DNA of 64,000 nt from Methylobacterium nonmethylotrophicum (GTDB taxonomy: Bacteria; Pseudomonadota; Alphaproteobacteria; Rhizobiales; Beijerinckiaceae): NCBI RefSeq assembly GCF_004745635.1, contig NZ_SRLB01000002.1:186001-250000 (forward strand), given 5' to 3'. Under the pieces are notes generated by a model, which was not told the DNA's origin, did not search any database, and was given only the letters and a program-made list of their open reading frames with translations. Position numbers and translations under genes: made by a program. Positions 17,902 to 26,427 of the stretch are shown here, piece by piece; positions within the stretch are counted from its first letter, which is position 1, and the number at the start of each line of letters is the position of its first letter.

Positions 17902-18690
17902 ATGAGAGCGCTCGCCGTCGCCGCAACGGGCATGTCCGCCCAGCAGCTCAACCTCGAGGTCATCGCCAACAACATCGCCAACCTGAACACCACCGGGTTC
18001 AAGGGGGCGCGGGCCGAGTTCACCGACCTGCTCTACCAGGCCGAGCGGCAGCAGGGCGTGCCCAACCAGTCCGGCCAGGAGGCGATCCCCGAGGGCGCGA
18101 TGCTCGGCCTCGGCGTGCGCGCCGCGGCGATCCGCAACCTGCACCGCCAGGGCCAGCTCAGCAACACGGCCAACCAGCTCGACCTGGCGATCAACGGCCG
18201 CGGCTACTTCCAGATCACGAGCCCGAGCGGCGAGATCAACTATACCCGTGCCGGCGCCTTCAACAAGAACGCCACCGGCCAGCTCGTCACGCTCGAGGGC
18301 TACACCGTCGATCCTGCGATCCTGATCCCGAACAACGCCACCGAGGTCACCATCAACCAGTCGGGCCAGGTCTTCGCCAAGATCGAGGGCCAGGTGGCGC
18401 AGCAGAATATCGGCCAGCTCACCATCGCCAACTTCGCCAACGAGGCCGGGCTCGAGCCCCTCGGCAACGGCCTCTACCGCGAGACGCCGGCCTCGGGCGC
18501 GGCGGTGATCGGCAACCCGGGCGACGTGAGCTACGGCAAGATCCAGCAGGGCTACCTCGAAGGCTCGAACGTCGATCCCGTCAAGGAGATCACCAGCCTG
18601 ATCACCGCCCAGCGCGCCTTCGAGATGAACTCCAAGGTGATCCAGGCCGCCGACGAGATGGCGGGCACGATCTCCAAGGGCATCCGGTGA
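17902..18690 (+). CDS. flgG: flagellar distal rod protein FlgG
   Basis: 262 residues, the standard length. The N-terminal [35 protein letters not shown] is the rod/hook signature; [12 protein letters not shown] and [10 protein letters not shown] mark the central domain; the end [27 protein letters not shown] is classical FlgG. Forms the distal rod that passes the P and L rings made by flgI and flgH in the same operon. Its stop overlaps the flgA GTG. Confidence 0.96.
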   Translation: MRALAVAATGMSAQQLNLEVIANNIANLNTTGFKGARAEFTDLLYQAERQQGVPNQSGQEAIPEGAMLGLGVRAAAIRNLHRQGQLSNTANQLDLAINGRGYFQITSPSGEINYTRAGAFNKNATGQLVTLEGYTVDPAILIPNNATEVTINQSGQVFAKIEGQVAQQNIGQLTIANFANEAGLEPLGNGLYRETPASGAAVIGNPGDVSYGKIQQGYLEGSNVDPVKEITSLITAQRAFEMNSKVIQAADEMAGTISKGIR

Positions 18691-19208
18691 GCCCGACCAC
18701 GGTGAGACTGCCTCGCCGCCGGATCCGGCGGCGCCCCTCCTCCCGGCGCCACACACCCATGCGTTCCCTCCTGCTGCTCGCCCTCCTCGTCCTCGCCCCG
18801 GCGGCCTTCGCGGCCGACGAGATGATGCTGCCGGTGCCGACCGTGACGATCTACCCGGGCGACACGATCAAGGAGTCGATGCTGCGGCTCCAGGCCTACC
18901 CGCAGACCTTCCGGGCCCGGGCGGCGGTGATCGACGCGCCGCTCGCGATGGTCGGGCGCACGGCCCGCCGGATGCTGCTGCCGGGCGAGCCGGTGCCGGT
19001 CAACGCCGTCGACGACCCGCGTCTCGTGAGCCGCGGCGCGCCGACCCAGATGATCTTCGAGGAGAACGGCCTCGTCATCACGGCGGTCGGGTCGCCGTTG
19101 CAGAACGGAGGGCTCGGCGAGACCATCCGGGTGCGCAACACCGACACCAACCGCATCGTGCTCGGCACCGTGATGGCCGACGGGCGCATCAAGATCGGCG
19201 GCTTCTGA
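18687..19208 (+). CDS. flgA: flagellar P-ring assembly chaperone FlgA
   Basis: 173 residues from the GTG at 18687, which overlaps the flgG stop (GTGA). An ATG at 18759 would give a cleaner signal peptide ([20 protein letters not shown]) without the 24-residue Arg-rich lead; I keep the coupled start but the ATG is a serious alternative. FlgA helps FlgI assemble in the periplasm. The SAF-like domain appears in the second half ([46 protein letters not shown]). Confidence 0.88.
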   Translation: MSPTTVRLPRRRIRRRPSSRRHTPMRSLLLLALLVLAPAAFAADEMMLPVPTVTIYPGDTIKESMLRLQAYPQTFRARAAVIDAPLAMVGRTARRMLLPGEPVPVNAVDDPRLVSRGAPTQMIFEENGLVITAVGSPLQNGGLGETIRVRNTDTNRIVLGTVMADGRIKIGGF

Positions 19209-20347
19209 TGCGGCGGGCCCTTCGCGTCATCCTGGCCGTGCTGGCCTCGGGGATCGCCGTCCCGGCGCACCCGGTGCTCGCGGCGCCGCCGGTCGTCGCC
19301 ACCGGCGGCACCCGGATCAAGGACGTCGCGAGCCTGAAGGGCGTGCGCGACAACCAGCTCGTCGGCTACGGCCTCGTCACCGGCCTGCAGGGCACCGGCG
19401 ACACCCTGCGCAACGCGCAGTTCACCGAGCAGGCGTTGCAATCGATGCTCGACCGGATGGGCATCAACGTGCGCGACGCGCGCCTGCGCACCCGCAACGT
19501 CGCCGCCGTGATGGTGACGGCGGACCTGCCGCCCTATGTCGGCGCCGGCTCGCGCATCGACGTCACGGTGACCTCGCTCGGCGACGCCACCTCCCTGCGC
19601 GGCGGCACCCTGCTGATGACCCCGCTCTCGGGCGGCGACGGCAACGTCTACGCCGCCGCGCAGGGGCCGATGGCGGTCTCCGGCTTCTCGGTCCAGGGCC
19701 AGGCCGAGCAGCTGACGCAGGGCGTGCCGACCGCCGGCCGGATCCCGAACGGCGCCTTGATCGAGCGCGAGGTGCCGGGCGCGTTCCGCGACCTGCCCGA
19801 GCTGATCTTCGAATTGAAGAACCCCGACTTCAAGACCGCGACGCTGATCGCCGACGCCATCAACGTCTACGCGATCGGCCGCTTCCGCCACCGCATCGCA
19901 AGCCCCCGCGACCAGCGCTCGGTGGTGCTGCAGCGCCCCCGCGACATGGTCCTGACCCGCCTCGTCGCCGAGATCGGCGACCTGACCATCCACCCGGACG
20001 TGCCGGCCCGGGTCGTGGTCGACCAGCGCACCGGCACGGTGGTGATCGGCCGCAACGTGCAGATCTCCACGGTGGCGGTCACCCACGGCAACCTCACGGT
20101 GCGGGTCACCGAGACGCCGGAGGTGTCGCAGCCCGCGCCCTTCTCCAACGGCCAGACCACGGTGGTGCCGCGCACGGAGGTGTCGGCCCGCGAGGAGCAG
20201 GGGAGGCTCGCGGTGATCGGCGGCTCCGACCTGCAGACGCTGGTGCGCGGCCTCAACCAGGTGGGGCTCAAGCCCACCGACATCATCGCGATCCTCCAGG
20301 CGGTGAAGACCGCCGGCGCCCTTCAGGCGGAGCTCGTCGTGCAATGA
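19208..20347 (+). CDS. flgI: flagellar P-ring protein FlgI
   Basis: 379 residues with an N-terminal signal peptide. FlgI polymerises around the rod in the peptidoglycan layer. Conserved stretches include RIKDVASLKGVRDNQLVGYGLV, GLQGTGDT, VMVTADLPPYVGAGSRIDVTVTSLGDA and, at the end, GLNQVGLKPTDIIAILQAVKTAGALQAEL. The ATG overlaps the flgA stop by one base (TGATG). Confidence 0.96.
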   Translation: MRRALRVILAVLASGIAVPAHPVLAAPPVVATGGTRIKDVASLKGVRDNQLVGYGLVTGLQGTGDTLRNAQFTEQALQSMLDRMGINVRDARLRTRNVAAVMVTADLPPYVGAGSRIDVTVTSLGDATSLRGGTLLMTPLSGGDGNVYAAAQGPMAVSGFSVQGQAEQLTQGVPTAGRIPNGALIEREVPGAFRDLPELIFELKNPDFKTATLIADAINVYAIGRFRHRIASPRDQRSVVLQRPRDMVLTRLVAEIGDLTIHPDVPARVVVDQRTGTVVIGRNVQISTVAVTHGNLTVRVTETPEVSQPAPFSNGQTTVVPRTEVSAREEQGRLAVIGGSDLQTLVRGLNQVGLKPTDIIAILQAVKTAGALQAELVVQ

Positions 20348-20931
20348 ACCGGACCCTCCTCACGGCTCTCCTCCTCACGGCCCTCGTCCCGGGCCTCGCC
20401 GGCCCGGCGCTGGCCGCCGGCGACGGCCATGGCGGCGCGGCGAGCGACCCGGCCAAGGACGCGGCGATGCGGGCGATCGCCGCCCGCGACGCCCCGAAGG
20501 AGCCGACCGCCCAGGACTTCATCGCCAAGGAGCCCGGGAAGACCGGCTACTGCGCCACCATCGCGGACGCGGCGGCCGATGCCCGCTTCGCCTGGCAGAA
20601 GGATCAGCTCGCCGCCCTCGAGAAGCAGGTCGAGGAGCGCATCCGCCGCCTCGAGGAGAAGCGCGCCGAGTACGAGGCGGTGGTCCAGCGCCGCAAGGAG
20701 TTCCTGGCGAAAGCCGAGGAGAGCGTGGTGGCGGTCTACGCCAAGATGCGGGCCGACGCGGCGGCGCTCCAGCTGTCCAACATGCCCGAGGACAACGCCG
20801 CGGCGATCCTGGTGAAGCTCAGCGCCCGCACGGCGAGCGCGGTGCTCGCCGAGATGGAGGCCTCCCGCGCCGCGTCGCTCGCCCGCCGCATGGCCGAGGC
20901 CGGCCGCCGCAAGGACAACGAGAGATCGTGA
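20344..20931 (+). CDS. motE: MotE-like periplasmic chaperone of the flagellar motor
   Basis: 195 residues: signal peptide, a Cys-containing short linker (KTGYCATIADAA), a coiled coil (about 85-130: QLAALEKQVEERIRRLEEKRAEYE) and a C-terminal MgtE-N-like helical part (LSNMPEDNAAAILVKLSARTASAVL). This is the layout of rhizobial MotE, which stabilises the gap protein MotC. The ATG overlaps the flgI stop (ATGA). Placement between flgI and flgH is the Rhizobiales order. No motC is in this window. Confidence 0.85.
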   Translation: MNRTLLTALLLTALVPGLAGPALAAGDGHGGAASDPAKDAAMRAIAARDAPKEPTAQDFIAKEPGKTGYCATIADAAADARFAWQKDQLAALEKQVEERIRRLEEKRAEYEAVVQRRKEFLAKAEESVVAVYAKMRADAAALQLSNMPEDNAAAILVKLSARTASAVLAEMEASRAASLARRMAEAGRRKDNERS

Positions 20932-21638
20932 TGACGCGCTTCGCTCCGGCCCTCTGCCTCGTCGGATTGGCTCTCGCCGGCTGCCAGAGCCGCCTCGACG
21001 AGTTCGGCCGTCCGCCGACCCTGACGCCGATCGGCACCGGGCTCGCGGCTCCGCGCGAGGCCCTGCCGTCGACCTTCGGCTCGCTGCAGAGCCGCCACGG
21101 CTATCACTCGACCTGGTCGCCGGCGAGCGCCGACCTGTTCCAGGATCCCCGCGCCCGCAACATCGGCGACGTGCTCACCGTCAGCATCCTGATCAACGAC
21201 AAGGCGCAGTTCGACAATGCCAGCGACCGCTCGCGCAGCCAGAAGTCGAGCCTCGGCTTCGATTTCGGCTACGGCGTCTCGGGGATGAAGGACTCGGCCA
21301 CGGCGGACGCCGGCATCCGCTCCGGCACCGAGACCAAGGGCCAGGGCACCATCGACCGCAAGGAGACCCTGAGCCTGTCGGTGGCGGCGGTGATCACCGA
21401 GGTGCTGCCGAACGGCAACCTCCTGATCAGCGGCTCGCAGGAGGTGCGGGTCAACAACGAGGTGCGGGTGCTCAACGTCGCCGGCATCGTCCGGCCGCGC
21501 GACATCTCGCGCAAGAACACCATCGATTACGACAAGATCGCCGAGGCCCGCGTCTCCTACGGCGGCCGCGGCCGCCTGACCGACGTGCAGGCGCCGACCC
21601 TCGGCCAGCAGGTCTTCGAGACCCTCGCGCCGTTCTGA
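20931..21638 (+). CDS. flgH: flagellar L-ring lipoprotein FlgH
   Basis: 235 residues from the ATG at 20931 (a GTG one codon earlier overlaps the motE stop). Signal peptide with lipobox LALAGC at the lipidated cysteine, then the FlgH pattern SADLFQDPRARNIGDVLTVSILINDKA and, near the end, GNLLISGSQEVRVNNE and RPRDISRKNTI. It forms the outer-membrane bushing around the rod with P-ring FlgI. Confidence 0.95.
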   Translation: MTRFAPALCLVGLALAGCQSRLDEFGRPPTLTPIGTGLAAPREALPSTFGSLQSRHGYHSTWSPASADLFQDPRARNIGDVLTVSILINDKAQFDNASDRSRSQKSSLGFDFGYGVSGMKDSATADAGIRSGTETKGQGTIDRKETLSLSVAAVITEVLPNGNLLISGSQEVRVNNEVRVLNVAGIVRPRDISRKNTIDYDKIAEARVSYGGRGRLTDVQAPTLGQQVFETLAPF

Positions 21639-21663
21639 CGGCCTCAAACCCCGGGGACCCGCG

Positions 21664-22152
21664 ATGGCGGACAAGGACGAGAAGAAGGGCGGGGCCAAGG
21701 CCTGGATCGGGGCGCTCGCTCTCTGCACCCTGGTGGCCGTCGGCACCGGCGCGGGTCTCGGGCTGTACCTGATGACCAGCGTCGAGAAGGCGGTCGACCA
21801 GAAGACGCGCGAGGCGCAGGCGCACGAGAAGGCCGCCAAGGTGCTGAACTACACCGGCGAGCTCACCCTGCGCAGCGTCGGCTCGGTGGTGACGAACCTC
21901 GCCGAGCCGGCCGATTCCTGGATCCGGCTCGAATCCTCGGTGGTGTTCAAGACCGGCAGCCTGCCGACGCCGGACATCACGGTGGCGGAGATCAAGACCG
22001 ACATCATCGCCTACCTGCGCACGGTCTCGACGGCGCAGATCGAGGGGGCGAGCGGCCTCCAGCACCTGCGCGAGGACCTCAACGAGCGCGTCGCCTTGCG
22101 CACCAAGGGGGCGATCCGCGAGCTGATCGTCGAGGCGCTGGTGGTGCAATGA
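21664..22152 (+). CDS. fliL: flagellar basal body-associated protein FliL
   Basis: 162 residues: a short charged cytoplasmic start (MADKDEKKGG), one membrane helix (about 12-35) and a periplasmic stomatin-like domain ending in EDLNERVALRTKGAIRELIVEALVVQ. FliL surrounds stator units and supports torque. Its stop overlaps the fliP start (ATGA), the usual order. Confidence 0.93.
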   Translation: MADKDEKKGGAKAWIGALALCTLVAVGTGAGLGLYLMTSVEKAVDQKTREAQAHEKAAKVLNYTGELTLRSVGSVVTNLAEPADSWIRLESSVVFKTGSLPTPDITVAEIKTDIIAYLRTVSTAQIEGASGLQHLREDLNERVALRTKGAIRELIVEALVVQ

Positions 22153-22943
22153 ATGGCGGTCCCGTGAGCCGGCGCACCCTTCTCGCCCTTGGGACGCTCG
22201 CCCTCCTGCTGCTGCCCGCCGGCGCCGCCCTGGCGCAGGGTGCGGCGGGCGGCGGTGGCGTCACCGGCATCCCGGGCCTCGACGCGCTCCTGCCGCCCGG
22301 CAACGGCGCGGCGAGCGGGCGCATCCTCCAGCTCGTCGCCCTGATCACGGTGCTGTCGCTGGCGCCGGGGCTGCTCGTGATGGTGACGAGCTTCACGCGC
22401 TTTGCCGTGGCGTTCTCGTTCCTGCGCTCGGGGCTGGGCCTGCAGAGCACGCCCGCCAACCTCTTCCTCGTTAGCCTGTCCCTGTTCATGACCTTCTACG
22501 TCATGGCACCGACCTTCGACCGAGCCTGGAACGAGGGCGTGCGCCCGCTGCAGGAGAACCGGATCAGCGAGGAGGAGGCGTTCACCCGCATCACCGATCC
22601 GTTCCGCGAGTTCATGTCGGCCCAGGTGCGGCCGAAGGACCTGCAGACCTTCCAGGACCTCGCCAGCCGCACCTTTCCGAAAGCCCAGGAGGGCGAGAAG
22701 ATCGACCTGCGGATCCTGATCCCGGCCTTCATGATCTCGGAACTGCGCCGCGGGTTCGAGATCGGCTTCCTGATCGCCCTGCCGTTCCTCGTCATCGACA
22801 TGATCGTCTCGACCATCGTGATGTCGATGGGCATGATGATGCTGCCGCCGACAGTGATCTCGCTGCCGTTCAAGGTGCTGTTCTTCATCCTGATCGACGG
22901 CTGGAACCTGCTGGTGAGCGGGCTGGTGCGGTCGTTCTTCTGA
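22149..22943 (+). CDS. fliP: flagellar type III export gate protein FliP
   Basis: 264 residues: cleavable N-terminal segment (LLALGTLALLLLPAGAALAQG) as is normal for FliP, then helices of the export gate. Diagnostic stretches: LVMVTSFTRFAVAFSFLRSGLGLQSTP, NLFLVSLSLFMTFYVMAPTFD, and the end ELRRGFEIGFLIALPFLVIDMIVSTIVMSMGMMMLPP. Last gene of the operon; fliQ and fliR do not follow and must lie elsewhere. Confidence 0.96.
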   Translation: MNGGPVSRRTLLALGTLALLLLPAGAALAQGAAGGGGVTGIPGLDALLPPGNGAASGRILQLVALITVLSLAPGLLVMVTSFTRFAVAFSFLRSGLGLQSTPANLFLVSLSLFMTFYVMAPTFDRAWNEGVRPLQENRISEEEAFTRITDPFREFMSAQVRPKDLQTFQDLASRTFPKAQEGEKIDLRILIPAFMISELRRGFEIGFLIALPFLVIDMIVSTIVMSMGMMMLPPTVISLPFKVLFFILIDGWNLLVSGLVRSFF

Positions 22944-22966
22944 TCCGCGATCCCGCATGAGAAAGG

Positions 22967-22982
22967 CCCCGCCGCGGCGGGG
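22967..22982 (+). terminator. GC-rich palindrome after fliP
   Basis: CCCCGCCGCGGCGGGG, a perfect 16-bp palindrome starting 23 bases after the fliP stop. It would form a hairpin at the end of the flagellar operon, but no U-run follows. Confidence 0.45.
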
Positions 22983-23074
22983 GCTGGGCGGGGCCATCAA
23001 GTCGAGGTCCAGGAGGCCGAGCTTACGGGCGTCGGCCCGGCCGCCGCATCCTCCATTTGCAGGATGTCGGGGCG

Positions 23075-23374
23075 TCAGGCGTGGGGTCGGGCCCGGCGCC
23101 GCGGGGCGGCGCCGGTCATCGCGGCGGGGGCGCAACGCTGCCAGCCCCAGTGATCGTAGGCAGTCGCGGCGCGCGACTCGCACCAGCCCTGGCGACGCAG
23201 GGCCGTGGCGTAGCGGTCGCGGTCCTCGCAGGCCTGGTTGGCGAGCGGCGAGGCCGGCAGGGCGCAGGCCGCGTCGGCCCGCTGCCAGCGCGCGACGAGG
23301 TCGCCGGCGGCCGCGGCGGGTGCCGTTCCGGCGACGAGCAGCACGGCGAGCAGGGACGAATGCAGGGGCGACAT
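23075..23374 (-). CDS. small secreted protein, 99 residues
   Basis: I start at the ATG at 23374 because AAGAGG lies nine bases upstream; an ATG at 23395 is possible. A signal peptide (SSLLAVLLVAGTAPAAAAGD) is followed by about 75 residues with three cysteines (ADAACALP, NQACEDRD, RQGWCESR) and a fourth in WQRCAP. It is probably periplasmic with two disulfides. Family unknown to me. It converges on the flagellar operon. Confidence 0.68.
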   Translation of the reverse strand: MSPLHSSLLAVLLVAGTAPAAAAGDLVARWQRADAACALPASPLANQACEDRDRYATALRRQGWCESRAATAYDHWGWQRCAPAAMTGAAPRRRARPHA

Positions 23375-23676
23375 CACGCGGAGCCTCTTAGTCATCTTGG
23401 TCGAGAGGTAACGAAGAATCGTCGTGGAGATCGGACGGATCCTGGCAGTTCCGTCAAGCAGAAACCCGCGGTCACGACACGGCCTAATCCTTTCGGCCGA
23501 GATGGTTGATTCGGGCAGATCGGGCGGCCGTGTTGTCCTGCCGGCCCGCCTGCCGTGTCCCACCGCGATCGCCGGCCGGCCACCATGGCGCCCGAGGGTG
23601 GCGCCGGCGCCCTCGCCAGCGCCGCAATCCTGTGCTCAAAGGGCGCGACATCACGCCAGACGGGTTCTTCCCCAGC

Positions 23677-24258
23677 ATGCTGCGCCGCCTCTACGAGTGG
23701 ATCCTCGCGCTCGCCGCGCGCCCCTCGGCTCCCTACGCGCTCGGCGCGGTCTCCTTCGCCGAGAGCTCGTTCTTCCCGATCCCGCCGGACGTGATGCTGG
23801 TGCCGATGGCGGTGACCCGGCCCGACCGGGCCTGGACCTACGCGCTGATCGCGACGCTGACCTCGGTCCTCGGCGGGCTCGCCGGCTACGCCATCGGGGC
23901 GCTGCTCTACGATTCGGTCGGCGCCTGGCTCTTCCGTCTCTACGGGCTCGACAAGGGGGCCGACGCCTTCCGGGAAGCCTACGCGCATTACGGCCACTGG
24001 GTGATCCTGCTCAAGGGCCTGACCCCGATCCCCTACAAGCTCGTCACCATCACGTCGGGCTTCGCCGGCTACGACCTGTTCTGGTTCGTCGTCCTGTCGC
24101 TGATCACCCGCGGCGCACGGTTCTACATCCTGGCGGGGCTCACCGGCCGCTACGGCGTCGGCATCCGTACCGTCCTCGACCGGCACCTGAACGCCGTGGC
24201 GGCGGTGTTCGTCGCGGTCGGCGTGCTCGGCTTCGTCGGCTTCCGCTACCTGTTCTAG
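23677..24258 (+). CDS. YqaA-type (DedA/SNARE-associated) membrane protein
   Basis: 193 residues from the ATG at 23677 (MLRRLYEWILALAARP); the open frame upstream to 23506 is Arg-rich and not protein-like. Several membrane helices, with the DedA-family pattern FAESSFFPIPPDVMLVPMA, GGLAGYAIGALLYDS, a FREAYAHYGHW helix, and the conserved GLTPIPYKLVTITSGFAGYDL. DedA relatives move or scramble undecaprenyl or glycerophospholipids; the YqaA subgroup is not well characterised. The DsbB gene follows after 14 bases. Confidence 0.85.
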   Translation: MLRRLYEWILALAARPSAPYALGAVSFAESSFFPIPPDVMLVPMAVTRPDRAWTYALIATLTSVLGGLAGYAIGALLYDSVGAWLFRLYGLDKGADAFREAYAHYGHWVILLKGLTPIPYKLVTITSGFAGYDLFWFVVLSLITRGARFYILAGLTGRYGVGIRTVLDRHLNAVAAVFVAVGVLGFVGFRYLF

Positions 24259-24272
24259 AAGGAGACGGGACC

Positions 24273-24782
24273 ATGGCCCACGCCCTCGCCGCGCGGCTCA
24301 CCGCGCCCCGGCCGGCGGCCCTGCTGGTGCTCCTCTGTGCCGCCGCCACGGTGGGGGGCGCCCTGGTGTTCCAGCACGGCCTCGGCTACGTCCCGTGCAA
24401 GCTCTGCCTGACCGAGCGCCAGCCCTACTACCTCGCCCTTCCGCTGCTGGCCGCCGCGCTCCTGCTGCCGCGCCGCCTCGCGGGCGGGCTGCTGGCGCTG
24501 GTGGCCGTGATCTTCCTCGTCGGGGCCGGGCTCGGCGCCTATCATGCCGGGGCCGAGTGGGGCTTCTGGCCGGGACCCAGCGATTGCGGCGGCGGCGCCG
24601 GGCCGGCGCCGGCCGGCGTCAACGACTTCCTCAAGTCCCTGGAGCAGACCCGCCCGGTCGATTGCACGCAGGCGGCCTGGCGCTTCCTCGGGATCTCGCT
24701 CGCCGGCTACAATGCCCTGATCGCCCTCGGGCTTTCCGGGCTCGCCGGCATCGCGGCCACGCGGGCGCTGCGCCGCGGCTGA
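24273..24782 (+). CDS. dsbB: disulfide bond formation protein B family
   Basis: 169 residues, four predicted membrane helices. DsbB reoxidises DsbA and passes electrons to quinone. The first periplasmic cysteine pair is Cys42-x-x-Cys45 (VPCKLCLTERQPYY, the DsbB signature); the second loop has Cys105 and Cys131 (PSDCGGG, PVDCTQ). A strong ribosome site (AGAAGGAG) precedes the ATG. The second loop is shorter and Gly/Pro-rich, as in alphaproteobacterial DsbB. No dsbA is adjacent. Confidence 0.88.
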   Translation: MAHALAARLTAPRPAALLVLLCAAATVGGALVFQHGLGYVPCKLCLTERQPYYLALPLLAAALLLPRRLAGGLLALVAVIFLVGAGLGAYHAGAEWGFWPGPSDCGGGAGPAPAGVNDFLKSLEQTRPVDCTQAAWRFLGISLAGYNALIALGLSGLAGIAATRALRRG

Positions 24783-24790
24783 CCCGTTCC

Positions 24791-25141
24791 TTAGCGCTTC
24801 GGCTTCATCACCGTCGGCTCGGCGAGCAGCGCGGCCAGGCGCTCGGAATCGAGGGCGGGCTCGGGCTTCGGCCTCGCCTCCTTCTTCGGCTCCGGCTTCG
24901 GCTCGACCCTGGCCAGCCGGGCGGCCCTGGCAGCGGGCAGCGTCGGCACGATCGAGCCCGTGGTGACCGGGTCTTCGAGGGGGACGGACTTGACCGCGGC
25001 GACGAGAAGAGGCCGCGGCGGCTCCCGATCGAGCTGCGCCGAGCAGACGGCGCAGACGGTGGCGAAGCCGAGGGCGGCGATCGTCGCGAGGGTGAGGTTG
25101 GTACGCAGGGACACGGCCAGGAACTCGACACGGTTGACCAC
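24791..25141 (-). CDS. hypothetical membrane-anchored protein, 116 residues
   Basis: One N-terminal membrane helix (TNLTLATIAALGFATVCAVCSA), then a periplasmic or cytoplasmic tail with a Lys/Pro/Glu-rich linker (RVEPKPEPKKEARPKPEP). I use the GTG at 25141; a GTG at 25114 would also keep the helix, and both have weak ribosome sites. No family recognised. It is the last GC-rich gene before the AT-rich island. Confidence 0.55.
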   Translation of the reverse strand: MVNRVEFLAVSLRTNLTLATIAALGFATVCAVCSAQLDREPPRPLLVAAVKSVPLEDPVTTGSIVPTLPAARAARLARVEPKPEPKKEARPKPEPALDSERLAALLAEPTVMKPKR

Positions 25142-25308
25142 CCGGGAGCCTAGGCGCGTATCCGTTGCGATCTCCTTACGCCCGGCCTGCAAACGGGATC
25201 GGCGCTCCGTACACATTGGCGGGCTACGATTGTTATCTGGTCTAAGCCGTGCCTGAACCGCACCGTTCTCACACTCCATGGGTAATTACTACACACCGGC
25301 ATTTTTTG

Positions 25309-25514
25309 TCAAAAATCAAGATGACCAGCCTCACTAAGCTTTGCAAGCGCATCAGCATCGATTACAATAACGATCTTCGTTTGATTATTCCTCGATGTTA
25401 AGTTGAAAATTAGCAATTTTCCCTATTTCGCGAAAAAACATTGCGACCGCCCAGGTATAATATGACTTTTATTTTTTTGTTTATGAGGCCATTATCGTAA
25501 ATTAAATCAGACAT
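25309..25514 (-). pseudogene. family B remnant 1 (PIN-like), downstream of family A copy 1
   Basis: Starts ATG directly after the A1 stop (TAAATG) with MSDLIYDNG, the same opening as the other two B copies. It breaks after 34 codons. In another frame just downstream the strand reads KIVIVIDADALAKLSEAGHL and stops, which fits the first strand and metal-binding Asp of a PIN domain. It is clearly degenerate, with at least one frameshift and loss of the C-terminal two thirds. The PIN call is by eye. Confidence 0.6.
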
Positions 25515-25796
25515 TTATTTAGTCTCTTCAATCTCTTCTCGAGCAATGCCTCGCAAAAGGATGAGAAGACCGCTCAACGACCAAACGGTATGATCTATCT
25601 CATTCTTCTTTAAAAAATTCTCTAATATTTCAACTGGATCAGTTATACGCACTACGTTCTCATCGCCTCCAAGGTCGTAGAAATACATACATCTCCTTTC
25701 CTCTTCCTTAAATTCAGTCCAAAATTCTCTATCAGATCGGGCCAGATTAGAGAGATATACTTCTTCTTGATCGGTTAGAGATCTTAATATTATCAC
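25515..25796 (-). CDS. family A protein, copy 1 (possible antidote-type partner)
   Basis: 93 residues from a GTG at 25796, five bases after GGAGG; an ATG at 25808 is also in frame. The GTG aligns with the start of the other two copies. The body shares FW-x2-FK-x-EERRCMY-x-YDL and EN-x-VRI-x-DP with copies 2 and 3, about half identical overall. It is a small acidic cytosolic protein, with no signal or membrane segment. I do not know the family. Being intact next to a broken PIN-like gene, it looks like a retained antitoxin or immunity protein, but that is an inference. Confidence 0.7.
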   Translation of the reverse strand: MIILRSLTDQEEVYLSNLARSDREFWTEFKEEERRCMYFYDLGGDENVVRITDPVEILENFLKKNEIDHTVWSLSGLLILLRGIAREEIEETK

Positions 25797-26148
25797 TTTA
25801 TCCTCCATTTAGCCTGTCGACTTCGTGTGTCACTTTGATTAACGCCACTATTTTGAGCTCATAATCCTCTGGATTTTCTGCGTGGCGCAGCATATTGTCA
25901 CGTGGATAAATTTCGTAACAAGAAAGCACCACAGTGTGCAATTTTTTTAGAAATAACAAACCAAATTAAGTATAAAACAATGCATTAGCAGCCATTTTCT
26001 GGCCAATTGGTCAATCGTCTGATTGCATCGAATCATTAATATACCATAAAATTCAATCTTTGATTAAGTCATAAACAAATATTTCTTTCACATTTTTTCA
26101 GTCAAAATTTCATTTTAAAAGTATTTTTTTATTATGAAAAGATATGTT
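25797..26148. other. 352-bp AT-rich gap between modules
   Basis: No open frame of note. It contains long A and T runs (25935-26140) and presumably the promoter for copy 1. It shows none of the 534-bp repeat found upstream of copies 2 and 3. Confidence 0.5.
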
Positions 26149-26427
26149 CTACATGGGTTTCACAAACTTTCTGTGTTTACAAATGTATCGAAAAAGATCA
26201 TTACGAACTTGTTCGATTTTAACGATCAATCCTAGTTCCGGTCGTCCGGCAGCGCCGTAAGCGGCTGCACCGCGATCCCCTCCTCCAGGAGCGGGCGTAC
26301 CTCGTTCAGGCTCACTAAAGGATGCGAGATCCATCTTACTCAAGGTAACAAACACATTATTATCTATAAGCAAAACTCCACTGCCTGCTTTTTTGATAAA
26401 CTGAGTGCCATAAATCAAATCAGTCAT
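26149..26427 (-). pseudogene. family B copy 2, truncated and joined to a DUF1178 3' fragment
   Basis: Opens with MTDLIYGTQFIKKAGSG and the PIN-like strand VLLIDNNVFVTLSKMDLAS, then switches abruptly at about 26318 into 80 bp of GC-rich DNA copied from the end of the DUF1178 gene, read out of frame (Gly/Ala/Pro-rich), and ends in unrelated AT-rich sequence. The ATG overlaps the A2 stop by 8 bases. The 92-residue open frame is thus a chimera and probably not functional as a nuclease: it lacks the second and third acidic motifs. Confidence 0.7.
26234..26313 (-). repeat. internal copy of the DUF1178 gene 3' end (80 bp)
   Basis: Matches 28614-28693 at 72 of 80 positions, same orientation. In the DUF1178 frame it still reads SLNEVRPLLEEGIAVQPL then TALPDDRN and a TAG stop, whereas the resident gene ends PDDRN and TGA. 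The 10 percent divergence suggests it came with DNA from a related strain, or is old. It separates the A1-B1 part of the island from the rest, as an attachment-site scar would. Confidence 0.8.
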
